A DNA stretch of 43,861 bases. It comes from Nemertoderma westbladi (lineage: Eukaryota; Xenacoelomorpha; Nemertodermatida; Nemertodermatidae). The position numbers and the translations under genes were made by a program. The first letter of the stretch is position 1. Each line of letters starts with the position of its first letter. Shown one piece after another: positions 23,210-33,483 of the stretch. The stretch spans positions 1-43,861 of the forward strand of contig JAUCBJ010006888.1 in assembly GCA_032718475.1 (NCBI GenBank), given 5' to 3'. Under the pieces are notes generated by a model. It was not told where the DNA came from. It searched no databases and was given only the letters and a program-made list of their open reading frames with translations.

Positions 23210-26200
23210 TTAAGAATGCTGTGCCGGCTTGTCAACAAAATTGCACCGCCACAACTCCCTATCACCCATGACATTTGCTAGATCATCCGCATCTTTAAGG
23301 CCAGTGTCCTTTAAGATGCGTCTCAAGAAAGTCATGGGCTGTCCACCATGCTTATTCACTCCATGAGGCTGCCAAAGTACAAGATTATGCACTGGCTGGT
23401 CCTCCCGGCGAAAGCAATGTCCTGCAAAGCGGAGGCGATTTTGTTCTAGTGTCAAGCTTGGGGGAACCAATGAGACACCTCCAATGTTATATAGTGTCTG
23501 GTTGGAGATGTGTGCATTGTACTTGACACAATGAACCCGGCGTAGCATTCTTGTGAATGTGCCATCCAGAGATTTGGTGTCCTCAGCAGTTAGAGCCCAG
23601 CATGGACTCCCGTAGAGGAGTACTGGAACTACTGCTGCTCTAAATAATCGGACCTTAAGTTTCCGATTAATTCTCGGTGACTTCCAAATCCTGGAAAGCC
23701 TATTCAAGGCTGCCCATGCCTTTCCCTTACGTATTCGAAGGTCCTCACCTGACTTCCGGATCCATGATCCCAGGTAACAGAAGTCGTCCACATGCTCAAG
23801 CATACCATCCTTTGAGCTTATGCTCATCCGATCAGAGACTTGCTGATGACTTTCAAAGTTAACGGTCAGAATTTTGGTCTTTCTGGAGTTAATAAAAAGA
23901 CCAACACTAGAAGCAGCATGTTCTAATGAGCTGAGGAGCCGTTGGGCTCCGTCTAATGATTCTGAGAGTACTCCTAAGTCATCAGCAAAGTCTAGATCAG
24001 TTAGGTACTTGGCATGATTTCCTCGACTTCTGGAGCCAGTAGGTGGAGTTATCATCACTCCATCATCATTATGATGATCTAAGGACATGCGTAGAACATA
24101 GTCAACCACAATAATGAACAAGAATGGTGCAAGTGTGTCTCCTTGGAGGACGCCCCATAACACTTCAAATGGTTCTGTGTCACCGTCAACAGTAGACACA
24201 AATGTTGTCGAACCATCGTATACTGATCTGATTGCTGCAATAATTTCATCAGGAATCCCATATAATGAAAGTATGCTGAACATACGTGAGCGAGAGACTG
24301 AATCAAAGGCCTTGAAGAAGTCAACAAAGATAACAGCCAGATGCCTGTCTTTCTTTTTTGATAATTCTTCAATTATCCTTCTAAGTGCCAAAATGGGCTC
24401 CATGGTCCCACGACCTTTACGGAACCCATTCTGATTTCCACGGAGCAGTCTCTCAATGGGATCCCTGATGCGATTTAATAGAATCCTATTGTATAGCTTT
24501 GCAGCAATCGAGATCAATGAGATTCCCCGAAAAGAACCATAGTGTTAGGTTGCCCTTCTTGGGAACTGGCACCAACTTATTTGTTTTCATTTCTTGTGGG
24601 ACTCTTGTTGTTCGGTACATGTCTACTATGATGGGATAGATGAGCTTTAAACACTCAGGTATTTTAAAGACCTCAGGGGGAACACCATCTACTCCACTGG
24701 CACGATTGGTCTTAATGCTCTTTGCAGCAGCCTTCACTTCTGCAAAGGAGATATCGCCAATGGGAATATCTGGGAGTGCAGACTCAGACACTTTTACTTC
24801 TATAAAGTTATCAGGCAATACCCTGTCATTGTTGAGGAGCTTTTCAAAGTGGGCTTTCCAACCATTGAGGCGATCGGCTGGTGATTCAGCCTTAACCTTG
24901 GTGGTTGGTTGGCTTTTCCGCCCAGTAAGCAGATTGATTGATTTCCATGCCTGGGATGATTGCCTGCTGTCGTCAGCATCATTGATGGCATCAACCTGTT
25001 GGTTTATTAGCTCCTGTAGATTAACAGAGTACTGCCTGTTCAGGGACCTAGATGCAGCCTTAACTGCATTCTTGGCCGCTGTAGTCTGTTTGAGTCGGGA
25101 CTCTTTCTGCGCCTTATGAAGGTCATTTCGGCACTTCTGAATTTTGTTGTCAGTCCAGGGGGCCCTTTTCCTGTTTCGAGGGTATACAGGAACTGTTTCT
25201 GCAGCTGCTAACTTAACTGCTTCTGTAAAGGCAGTATAGCCCTCACAGTGATCTGCCGCCTCAGAGGCAAGAGCCTCATACCTGTTGCTCAGCTGTAGTG
25301 TGAAGCTGGATCTCACACTTGGCTGTTTCAACAGAGAGGACCAGTCATGCCGCGGCCTGGCAGATTTCGTTGTTCTGCTAGCACGCAGACTAAGTCTTAC
25401 CTTGGCCACAATAAGGCGGTGATCACTGGAGAAGGGTCGAAGTGTAAATGCATTACAGTCTTGTATAGAGCTCCTGTATTTCCTACGAAACAGAATATGG
25501 TCTATCTGGGACTTGTGACCACTGGGTCCACTATGAGTCCATAGCTTTCCAGTTCGCTTCTTGAACTGGGTTCCAGCCGAAAACAATCCATTTCCAGAGA
25601 TAAAATCCTGAAGATGGACAGAATTTCGGTAAACACTATTGCTATAGACCCAGGGCGATGTAGGTGATTGATGCAGACTTGCATTAAAGTCTCCCAGGAA
25701 TGTTAAGAATGCATGCTGATCCACTCCATCAGTAGCTGCTTGTAGATTGTGGTAGAAATTTTCCACCTCCTCTACAGGGGCAACACTAGTTGGAGAGTAG
25801 CACACAATGAGAACCACCTTAGGAAACTTCTTAGCCAGTCTTCCAGAACATGAGAAGTGGCAACGGATGATGCGGTTAGAGATTTGGTCTATTTTGTCCA
25901 ATGCTGCATGTGCAGTTGGATTCATCAATAGACCAATTCCACCATTGCCACTATCATCTGCTGATGCGAGGGCGAGTCGCCAACCGCCCCCCATGTCCTT
26001 AATCAGAACCTCATCAGTCTGTCCAGTCTGCATTCGGTGCTCTTGAACACCCACTGCGCTAAGAGAAAGCTTATCTGCCAAGGCAGTCAGCTCACCTTGT
26101 CGCATTGGGGACCCGAGTGTTAGGGTGTTTACTGAGGCTAGTCTAGTGACTTGCCTCAGATTCACCAATGGCTTTGTTGGTCGGGGTGGAACATGAGAGT

Positions 26201-26504
26201 AGCCTCCAACTCCAGAATCCCTCTCCCCATCACAATCTGGCCTCCCTGGTGACCCAGGGTTTGGGCCAGAAAGGTCATCAGGAAAGGGGCTCAAAGAATT
26301 GTTGGCTGCTCTCTCTCCAGTAGGGGGTGAGACAGGCAGCCGGTCAGGAGTTACCTGACGCCTGTGAGGCCGATTGTGTCCGGTAATTCCACTGGCCTCT
26401 AGTGGCCGGACCTCTGCATTGCTAATGTAATCCATAGTGGGGGTTGGGGGGTGGTTTTTTGCCGAGTCAGCTCTCGGGGCAAATACCGCACCCTGGTTTG
26501 CCAT
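23210..26504 (-). pseudogene. LINE A endonuclease-reverse transcriptase with one 2-bp deletion
   Basis: Likely start is the ATG at 26504-26502 (MANQGAVFAP). The first ~130 residues are Pro/Ser-rich. The APE endonuclease then begins at SVNTLTLGSPM, continuing to SAVGVQEHRM, LGDFNASLH, QIDHILF and SSDHRLIV. At about 24541-24543 copy 2 reads ACACTATGG where copy 1 reads ACACTCTATGG; the loss of two bases shifts the frame at the start of the RT fingers. The RT then continues in another frame from about 24517 to the stop at 23210, with FVDFFKAFDS, GVLQGDTLAPFLF and FADD intact. Apart from this lesion the copy is complete, so it is recently dead or carries a sequencing error. Confidence 0.9.
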
Positions 26505-26920
26505 TCCACAGGGTGGGTGTCGCAATGGAGTCAGATATGAGGCCCATCACCCATATCTACTCTGGCGCACATGACCCACCATTGGCTGTTGCAGCTCATC
26601 TGCTGGGTCATGCCCTGTACCCTTGCTGCCAGGTGCAGGTCGCAGTGAAGTGCTTTCAGAGTGGACATGAGAACACTCTACTCCTGACCAGCCATTGGTA
26701 GATCACCATCTGCCTGGTCAGGCCATATACCCCTGCAGCCAAGTATATGGGTCCTTAATCCAGGACCAAGGGCGTCCTTATCCCAGAACGAAGGGGGTCC
26801 TAGTTACAGGACCAGATTTGCCCTAGTAATAGGGTCTATGCAGCTACAGGTGGCACCTCCTTTATGCTGCAAGGAGGTGGCAAGTTTTCTTGATCAATGA
26901 CCTAGAATACCTGACCTGAC
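26505..26920 (-). promoter_or_regulatory. LINE A 5' untranslated region with stem-loops
   Basis: About 416 bp upstream of the ORF. Three perfect short hairpins are visible: CACCTCCTT/AAGGAGGTG with an 8-base loop (26854-26879), and GGTCCT/AGGACC twice with 6-base loops (26750-26767 and 26796-26813). An internal promoter and RNA structure are expected here in LINEs; no promoter motif was identified. Confidence 0.6.
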
Positions 26921-27058
26921 CAATAACGCACCCATACAATAACGCACCCATACAATAACGCACCCATGAATAACACACTCTGACAATAACGCACCCAAAA
27001 ATAACACACTCGGACAATAACGCACCCATTCAATAACGCACCCATAAATAACACACTC
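26921..27058. repeat. 15/16-bp minisatellite, segment between LINE A copy 2 and LINE B
   Basis: Same units as the main block (TAACGCACCCATACAA, TAACACACTCTGACAA, TAACGCACCCATTCAA). Its last 15 bases, ATAAATAACACACTC (27044-27058), are repeated right after LINE B. Confidence 0.95.
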
Positions 27059-27160
27059 AGTCAGTCGTCAGTGGTCAGACCGTTAGCTGATAGAGAAACA
27101 CTAACTGAACTGACTGTACAAACTAACTGTACACTACTGCAATTGCAATACCTATATATA

Positions 27161-28008
27161 ATGGAAGTCGAAGATTTTATTAAACTTCAGAATACCGTAA
27201 TATCAATGATGCGCACATTTAAGACGAGAAAGAGCTTCACCATAGACGAGGAAAGAGAATGTACCGACAACGTCATGGCGATGACCTCAATGTTCTCTAT
27301 CGCCATAGGCAACGTTGCGAAATCACGATCGGAATCAATTCAAGCGAAGAACGAGGTAATCGCAGCCCAAAGGAAATCCTACTCCGAGGTTCTAACGCTA
27401 ACTGGGCCCTCGACCCGGCCTGCCCCCAACAGATCCCAGGTGATCCCCCATTCCGGTCCGCTAAGAAAATCATCCATCGGTCCTGGCGACTCCGGCGACC
27501 TCACCCCCGGCTCTCAGACCAGATATCCCGACAGTCGTAACACGGGAGGAAGGAGATTCTACCCGAACCAAGAAAGGCCAGCAAGCTCATCTCTACGCGG
27601 TCGCAAATCAGACGGCCCCCTGCGTGTGGTACAGCCTGAACAGCACCCCCAGCCCCCCAGGAGGGCCCACATACACATTGGTAGATTCGACCCATCCGTG
27701 ACCAGTGCTAAAATTTCGAAATACCTTAATGATGAAGGCTTGCCGTTCGAGGAGGTAACTGCGGTGCCCCCCCCCCCCCCCCCCGGCCTGATGGCCTCTA
27801 TCAAAGTTTCCACTTGGTCTGTAATCAAGATGATCGCACTGCGCTCATGAACCCCGATGTCTGGCAAGATGGCGTGTCTATCCGGAACTATAGTCTAAGC
27901 GACGACGAACGAGCCAAATTCGGACTGAGACAGCGCACACCCAGAAGTTCACCAAACGACGGTCCCGGTACAATGTCAAATGATCAGACTGAAACGCAGC
28001 GAACCTGA
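27161..28008 (+). pseudogene. LINE B ORF1 (gag-like), broken by an 18-C run
   Basis: Start ATG at 27161 (MEVEDFIKLQ). A helical N-terminus is followed by a Pro/Arg/Ser-rich linker and a domain opening RRAHIHIGRFD and SKYLNDEGLPFEEV. The second half, NPDVWQDGVSIRNY, is in a different frame after the C18 homopolymer at 27767-27784. LINE D ORF1 has the same two-part layout (STIYITGIKR, then GDFWPYGIHCREW), so these are related nucleic-acid-binding ORF1 proteins. The tail ends at TGA 28006-28008. Slippage in the C run or a sequencing error could explain the break. Confidence 0.75.
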
Positions 28009-30836
28009 CAAACATCCCCGTTACCTCCGCCCACAGTCTGCCAACCGTTGTATATCAAACTGTCACTATGGAATGTGGAAGGACTGCAGTTCCTTCTAGA
28101 CAATCTCACAGAGGACGAACTCCTACATGATGATGACATTATTTTACTAACAGAGACTTTTTACACGAAATCAACAATTACCACTGGGACAAAAGGATAC
28201 TACCCCTTTCTCGAGCCTGCTATAAAAGCAGTGCGAGGTCGCCCATCAGGCGGTCTCGGAATTCTGTGCAAACCTGAACTCAGACCAAACTTACTAGCCA
28301 GCGAGAAAGAATATTTATTAGTTAAAACTCAGAACGCCTATTTTATTGTATTATATTTTAACCCAGATACAGCCATCGAAGATATTATTCTCTCCATATC
28401 AGGCGCCCTTACCAACACAAACCCACAATGGACGATAGTTATTGGGGGCGACTTCAACTGCCGCATCGACACTGGTCGACGTGGATCAGATCTCTGCGCG
28501 TTTCTCAACAGCCTGGGCTTTACGTGTCTTAATGACCCGCACAAGACAACCTATATTTCACCTCAAGGTGAAAGTTGTTTTGACCTCATATTCGTCAAAT
28601 ATCCCGGGATCATCCCGGAACTGTCGCAAACTACCGTTATAAACAACCCTATCCGGAAGCACCAACGTGTAGCTATCAGCATACAAATTCCTAATTAACT
28701 TTCGCAGGTAACAACTAGACCACCACTGCTCAGCAGGAAGATCGATCGCCACAAACTTGAATCCAACATTACTGATCTTAATGGCACAATTGAAACGGCG
28801 CTATCTAATAATGAAACTGACACCGCTGCAAATCTGCTGTCGCAAATCATAATCGACTCAACCGTGCCGAAGACCGGGGGCATAAAACAGGGAAGCCATG
28901 GTACGACGCTGAGTGTCGTCAACTAAAGAGTTCACTAATGGTAGCAATGCGAGCTCGCAACGTATCGACAGGCGACAACCAGCGCTTTTGGAACCTACGC
29001 AAAGAGTATAAACAGGTTATAAAATCAAAGCGATCACAGTACGACGAGAACCAACTCCTCGATAAGATAAACCGAGCTGAAGTGAAGCCGTGGTCTCTTT
29101 TTCAAACGCACATTCCCACTGTAGCACCCATTGATACAACCAAACTCGAAACCCATTTCACTAATTTATTTAGCGAGCCGAATAATCCGCCAAACTGCCC
29201 ACAGATCCCTACAACAAGCAATTCCGAGCTCGACGCCGATGAATGGTTCAACAATGACTTTACAACGAACGAGGTTCTGGAGGCCATCTCAGAATCGGCA
29301 AACAACAAATCGTGTGGACTAGACCAAATCTTCTACGAACACTTAAAACTTGTGGCGCCATTTATTATAACCTTTCTCACGATACTATATAACGTATGTC
29401 TCCACCTCGGAAGAATCCCAGTGGCCTGGAAACAGAGTTTAATTAAAATTTTGTACAAGGCCACCGGAGCAATTACAAACCCTGATAACTACCGCGGCAT
29501 TGCCTTGCTTTCGGTTTTCCTTACAGTTCTAACCGCGATTATAAACAAGCGAGTACGCAAAGAAATAAAGAACCGCATCCCTGACGTCCAGTATGGCTTT
29601 GTGCCGGGTAAGTCAACTCGCCACGCAGCCGATAAACTACTCTCCGACATATCCTCCAGCAAACACACCACCTTTGCCGCTTTCGTCGACTTTCGTAAAG
29701 CCTTCAATGTCGTTAGCAGGGCTATGCTACTCTATAAATTATACAGTTTCGGTATCAAAGGGAAATTATTCAATATCATCAGAGACATACTAGACAACTG
29801 GATTCAGGTTTATGACGGTCTAAGTTTATCTAACATCATCCACCAACTACGGGGTATATTACAGGGGGACTGCTTTTCGCCAACCGCCTTCATTATATTT
29901 ATAACAGACCTAGCTTGTGCAATCCGAATAGCTACCGACCTCGTTAAACTAATATTTTACGCCGATGACCTAGTGCTCTACTCCGACAACCGCGAAGAAC
30001 TACAGCTCACCCTTAATGCCTTACACAGCTGGTGTCTAATCAATGGTATGACGGTCAATCTTAAAAAGACTAAAATTATAAAGTTTCGAAAAGCCGGTCA
30101 CCTCGCCCTTTCTGATAAATTCACCTATGATGGGAAAATAATTGAAATCGTAAACAAATATGAATATCCCGGTTTAATTCTACAACCTTCTCTATGTTTC
30201 ACAGAACACATCCAGCAAAAGAAAATAAAGGCTCACTCAATTACTGGCTCCATGCGACACCTCCCGCTTCTCTCAATCGAAACAGGACTAAAAATATTTA
30301 ACATGAAAATCTACCCCGCAGCACTATATCTCATAACATCGTATGGCAAATATCTTACTTTCAAAAATCTAAAGGAACTGGACAAAATTAAAACAAGTTA
30401 TATCAAGAGAATGTTGTCACTGCACTCGTCATCCTCCTCCACTCTCGCTTTAATGTTAGTTGGGGAAATCTCTCTAATGGAAACCGTCATAAATAAATAC
30501 CTGGACCTAATCACTGCCAACGTCCGCACAGCATACCTCGATTTCCGGCGCAAACGCGAAGCCAACGTCATATCGGAAGGCTACCTAAACGGCCCTGCCT
30601 TTGCTTGTTCCCTATGGAAGCAACCGGGCCACCGGAGTCGCCACCACATCACCCGGGCCACGTCGCACGGATTCCACCATCTGATCTGCGCCACCAACAC
30701 TCGCTTCCACACCATCTCTGTAGACTGTCTGTGCCACCACTGCCACAACCAATGTGGGAACCGCTACCACGCCCTTAACTGCGCCGCTTGTCCCAACCTG
30801 GCAGTTCTCGCCTCGACCATTAACTTACGAAACTAA
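28009..30836 (+). pseudogene. LINE B ORF2 endonuclease-reverse transcriptase with a stop and a frameshift
   Basis: The APE endonuclease runs from KLSLWNVEGL through LLTETFYT, GGLGILC, GGDFNCRIDTG, CFDLIFVK and KHQRVAI, and is interrupted by TAA at 28696-28698. The same frame reads on to about 28890, where the frame changes. From PWYDAECRQL the RT continues to 30836: YRGIALLSVF, VQYGFVPGKSTRHA, FVDFRKAFN, GILQGDCFSPTAF, FYADD near 29956, and a C-terminal Cys/His cluster CHHCHNQCGNRYH then ALNCAAC. No ATG precedes the endonuclease; the ORF1 stop TGA is in the same frame 42 bp upstream of the first possible TTG (28048). Confidence 0.88.
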
Positions 30837-30930
30837 TATTTATTTTATTTTATATCCATTTTACTGTTAAAATAATATTGATTTTACCGAATTTCATTTA
30901 CACCGTTGGGGAGTGTATATTATTATATTA

Positions 30931-31322
30931 ATAAATAACACACTCGGACAATAAAGCACCCATACAATAACGCACCCATACAATAACGCACCCATACAAT
31001 AACGCACCCATACAATAACGCACCCATACAATAACGCACCCATACAATAACGCACCCATGAATAACACACTCTGACAATAACTCACCCATACAATAACAC
31101 ACCCATGAATAACACAGTCGGACAATAACGCACGCATAAATAACACACTCTGACAATGATGCACCCAAAAATAACACACTCGGACGATAACGCACCCATT
31201 CAATAACGCATCCATAAATAACACACTCGGACAATAAAGCAGCCATACAATTACGCACCCATACAATAACGCACCCATACAATAACGCACCCCTACAATA
31301 ACGCACCCATGAATAACACAGT
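30931..31322. repeat. 15/16-bp minisatellite, segment right of LINE B
   Basis: Same units, mostly the 16-mer TAACGCACCCATACAA, starting with the duplicated ATAAATAACACACTC. It ends abruptly at AATAACACAGTACG. Confidence 0.95.
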
Positions 31323-31587
31323 ACGTGTTCACCCCTTTTAATCCCCCACCCCCCCCCCCCCCCCCCCACCCTTCCCACCCTCCAATACATAACCGCGACA
31401 TCTACCACCCACGGAAGGGTAGCACGAACTTATTTCCAAACGCACGTTCAATATGCAAAGCCAGGTGGTTTATAGGAATATAATCAATGCAGTACTCGTC
31501 TTCATTATAAGCCTCTTTGCGTTCGACCTGTTTTGTATTAAAATATATTTATTAAACGCAGGCTGACGCTCTTTGTAATAATAATAC
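31323..31587. other. Intronic spacer with a C19 run
   Basis: Contains a 19-C homopolymer (31349-31367) in a longer C-rich stretch, then unique AT-rich sequence. On the minus strand TTTAATAAATATA near 31548 could be a polyadenylation signal for the ORF to its right. Nothing else recognised. Confidence 0.6.
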
Positions 31588-31923
31588 CTAGGGATGGATG
31601 CCAGCTTCCAGACTTTCAATCTTTACTGCCGCGCAAACCCCGCAGAGGAAGTTTTGGTTTGAGAGATCAAGCCCATCGGCAATTGGTGTTTCAATTTCGG
31701 TCCAGGAACTCTGACAATGGGAGCATTCAATCTTAGCTGTGGTCCAATCCCGTGGTTTCGGCTTCCTTTTCTTCGTCCCAATGACAGATTCTTCTGAAGA
31801 CGTTCGATTCGCTTTCAGTTTATTGTTGGCGTTTGTGTTTTGAAGTTGTATTCGAGTGGACAGTCGCGCCGGTTTCGAGGTAACCTGTGATAAGCGTTGG
31901 TTTTGTTGAGTGCCGGTATTCAT
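31588..31923 (-). CDS. Hypothetical 111-residue protein with paired CxxC motifs
   Basis: Starts at an ATG (31923-31921), ends at 31588. The N-terminal half is Gln/Asn/Thr/Ser- and Lys-rich with the basic run KKRKPKPRDW; the C-terminal half has CSHC and, 24 residues on, CGVC, a possible zinc-binding pair resembling the edges of the PHD-like fingers in some LINE ORF1 proteins, but without a His in between. An AATAAA lies about 35 bp past the stop on the same strand. Options are a LINE ORF1 fragment, a nested host gene, or a chance ORF. I do not recognise it. Confidence 0.35.
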   Translation of the reverse strand: MNTGTQQNQRLSQVTSKPARLSTRIQLQNTNANNKLKANRTSSEESVIGTKKRKPKPRDWTTAKIECSHCQSSWTEIETPIADGLDLSNQNFLCGVCAAVKIESLEAGIHP

Positions 31924-32740
31924 CTTCTCTCACCTCTTCAATGTCAGATGTTGCAAATACTGATAACACGAATAACGGTATATATTTCAATACTTGTCAA
32001 TAGTAATATAGATAATTTAGATAACTATTTTATATCTGTACTGTTGAGCAAACTCTACATAAATTCCAACCTGTGTATCGCCGGTAGTGCTGTTGCTGTG
32101 CAAGTGCTGAAGTGCTCGGTCAACCGGTACCGGTAGTAGGGTGGTATCTACGGTGCGCACTACAATGGCAGTACAGCAATACGGTGTACCGTGCCAATGA
32201 CTGCATGATTAGCGGTAACTATCTAAACTATTATATTATTATTACCGGTACTGGGCTAATTAGGCCTAAACTATAATCACCGCAAGGGTTGCCGGCGCCG
32301 GGGCCATGTTTAATTAGATTACATAATATGGCATGTCTGCAGTGTATGGTACCGGCTGACCAGTATTGCAGTATTGACTGATTGCAGGATTCTCGATTCA
32401 GGGATTGAGTACAGCCTGACAGTACCGGTACACATGGTACATGCAGATTGGCAGACAGCCCCAATGTCAGAATGTATTGCAAAATTTGTCAGAAACCCAG
32501 CTGATTTATCCTATTCCTACAGTAATAATAATTTAACGCATTTTAAATTTGGATAAATAAATTTATTATAACTGCAATAACAGTTACACTGATGCTGCAT
32601 GAAGGCCCCACGCAAATTCTACTTGGAAAATTTTCAAACTTTTCCCAAACAACATGTGTACCAAGTTTGGATAGATTTCATCAAGGATTGGCCGAGTTAT
32701 TAACGTTTAAAATAAAATACTGAAAAAAAACGCGACAGGA
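31924..32740. other. Unique intronic spacer with clustered ACCGGT motifs
   Basis: No credible ORF. CCGGTA/ACCGGT-type hexamers recur between about 32078 and 32430, including AACCGGTACCGGTAG near 32131, TTACCGGTACTGG near 32242 and GTACCGGTACACATGGTAC near 32423. The last ~150 bp (TACCAAGTTTGGATAGATTT) look like the edge of a dispersed repeat. Confidence 0.5.
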
Positions 32741-32911
32741 CAGGTTGATTAATGGTACCCCTACGCTAAGGCTCACTCACTTCGTGGCTCACCCCACAGG
32801 TTGATTAATGGTACCCCTACGCTAAGGCTCACTCACTTCGTGGCTCGCCCCACAGGTTGATTAATGGTACCCCTACGCTAAGGCTCACTCACTTCGTGGC
32901 TCGCCCCACAG
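32741..32911. repeat. 3 x 56-bp tandem repeat
   Basis: Three almost identical 56-bp units starting at 32741, 32797 and 32853, beginning CAGGTTGATTAATGGTACCC and containing GGCTCACTCACTTCGTGGCT. The only difference seen is CTCACC versus CTCGCC at the end of unit 1. Confidence 0.95.
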
Positions 32912-33269
32912 GGAATTGAAATGTTTAAACATTACATATTTATAAACACAACCCGGTCACGAAATTCCAGTTATAGAATATAGAACAATTACCAAATGGT
33001 AGGGGCGATAAGTCAATTACTAAAAATAACACATTCACACATAGTTCTAGATTATGGATTAAAATATATTTCATACATTAATTATTTAATTAAAATAAAA
33101 GATACGTAGATCCACAATAGTGAAATAAAAGGTATGCTGCTGACTCGCTTCGCGCATTAACAAATTTAAGTTAACATTAAAATGGCCATGATTGCATCGA
33201 AAATAGCCTATATAACCCGCTACGTGTAATAAGATGTGGATTCAAAAATTCCAAATAAAAATATTTACG
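32912..33269. other. AT-rich spacer, probably including the 3' tail of LINE D
   Basis: No ORF. Since LINE C is flanked by 72-bp duplicates, the sequence at 33269 was originally contiguous with 37560, just after the LINE D ORF2 stop. At least the part next to 33269 is therefore probably LINE D 3' UTR or its flank; where it ends is not clear. Confidence 0.45.
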
Positions 33270-33341
33270 GTAGTCAGTTATGACTCATCAGCAAGCTGCT
33301 CATCGGTCTCTGAAATCGACAAGGAAGACCAGACCAGACTA
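33270..33341. repeat. 72-bp direct repeat, left copy (LINE C target duplication)
   Basis: Identical to 37488-37559 over all 72 bases, starting GTAGTCAGTTATGACTCATC. It abuts the T14 run that is the minus-strand poly(A) tail of LINE C. Confidence 0.9.
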
Positions 33342-33364
33342 TTTTTTTTTTTTTTCATTTTATT
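33342..33364 (-). terminator. LINE C polyadenylation signal and A14 tail
   Basis: On the minus strand GTCAATAAAATG is followed directly by 14 A's and then the 72-bp duplicate. This marks the RNA 3' end that was reverse-transcribed. Confidence 0.85.
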
Positions 33365-33483
33365 GACAAATACTTTCGATAAACAAAGCAATAATTATTA
33401 CACAATACACTGAAAACAAACTTAATTAATTAACTCACATTATAACACGGTAGAGCACAATATTTGTCCAACTAATTTACTGA

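Larger units (their letters stand above)
23168..26920 (-). mobile_element. LINE A copy 2, apparently full length
   Basis: Sits inside the 15/16-bp array. Its 3' end, at low coordinate, is CTAGTAGTAGTAG, that is (TAG)4. CAATA occurs at 23163-23167 and again at 26921-26925, a candidate 5-bp target duplication, although CAATA is also part of the satellite unit. Over the shared part the predicted protein differs from copy 1 at only about nine residues. The 5' end reads GTCAGGTCAGG. Confidence 0.92.
27059..30930 (+). mobile_element. LINE B, two-ORF non-LTR retrotransposon in the 15/16-bp array
   Basis: Begins AGTCAGTCGTCAG and ends in an AT-rich tail GTATATTATTATATTA. The 15-bp sequence ATAAATAACACACTC flanks it on both sides (27044-27058 and 30931-30945), consistent with a target-site duplication, though the same string is part of the array unit. 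ORF1 and ORF2 are recognisable, with at least three lesions. The ORF1 type and C-terminal Cys/His motif suggest the jockey/CR1/L2 assemblage; the exact clade is uncertain. Confidence 0.88.

Noticed and set aside
20720-23274. Cys/Val-rich 705-residue minus-strand ORF over the 15/16-bp array
   Set aside because: All three minus frames are open in this array, so length is uninformative. Only its last part overlaps a true exon (exon A), and that part has its own splice acceptor.
26526-26701. Plus-strand small ORF upstream of LINE A copy 2
   Set aside because: Antisense to the LINE A 5' UTR; no motif and no sign of being coding.
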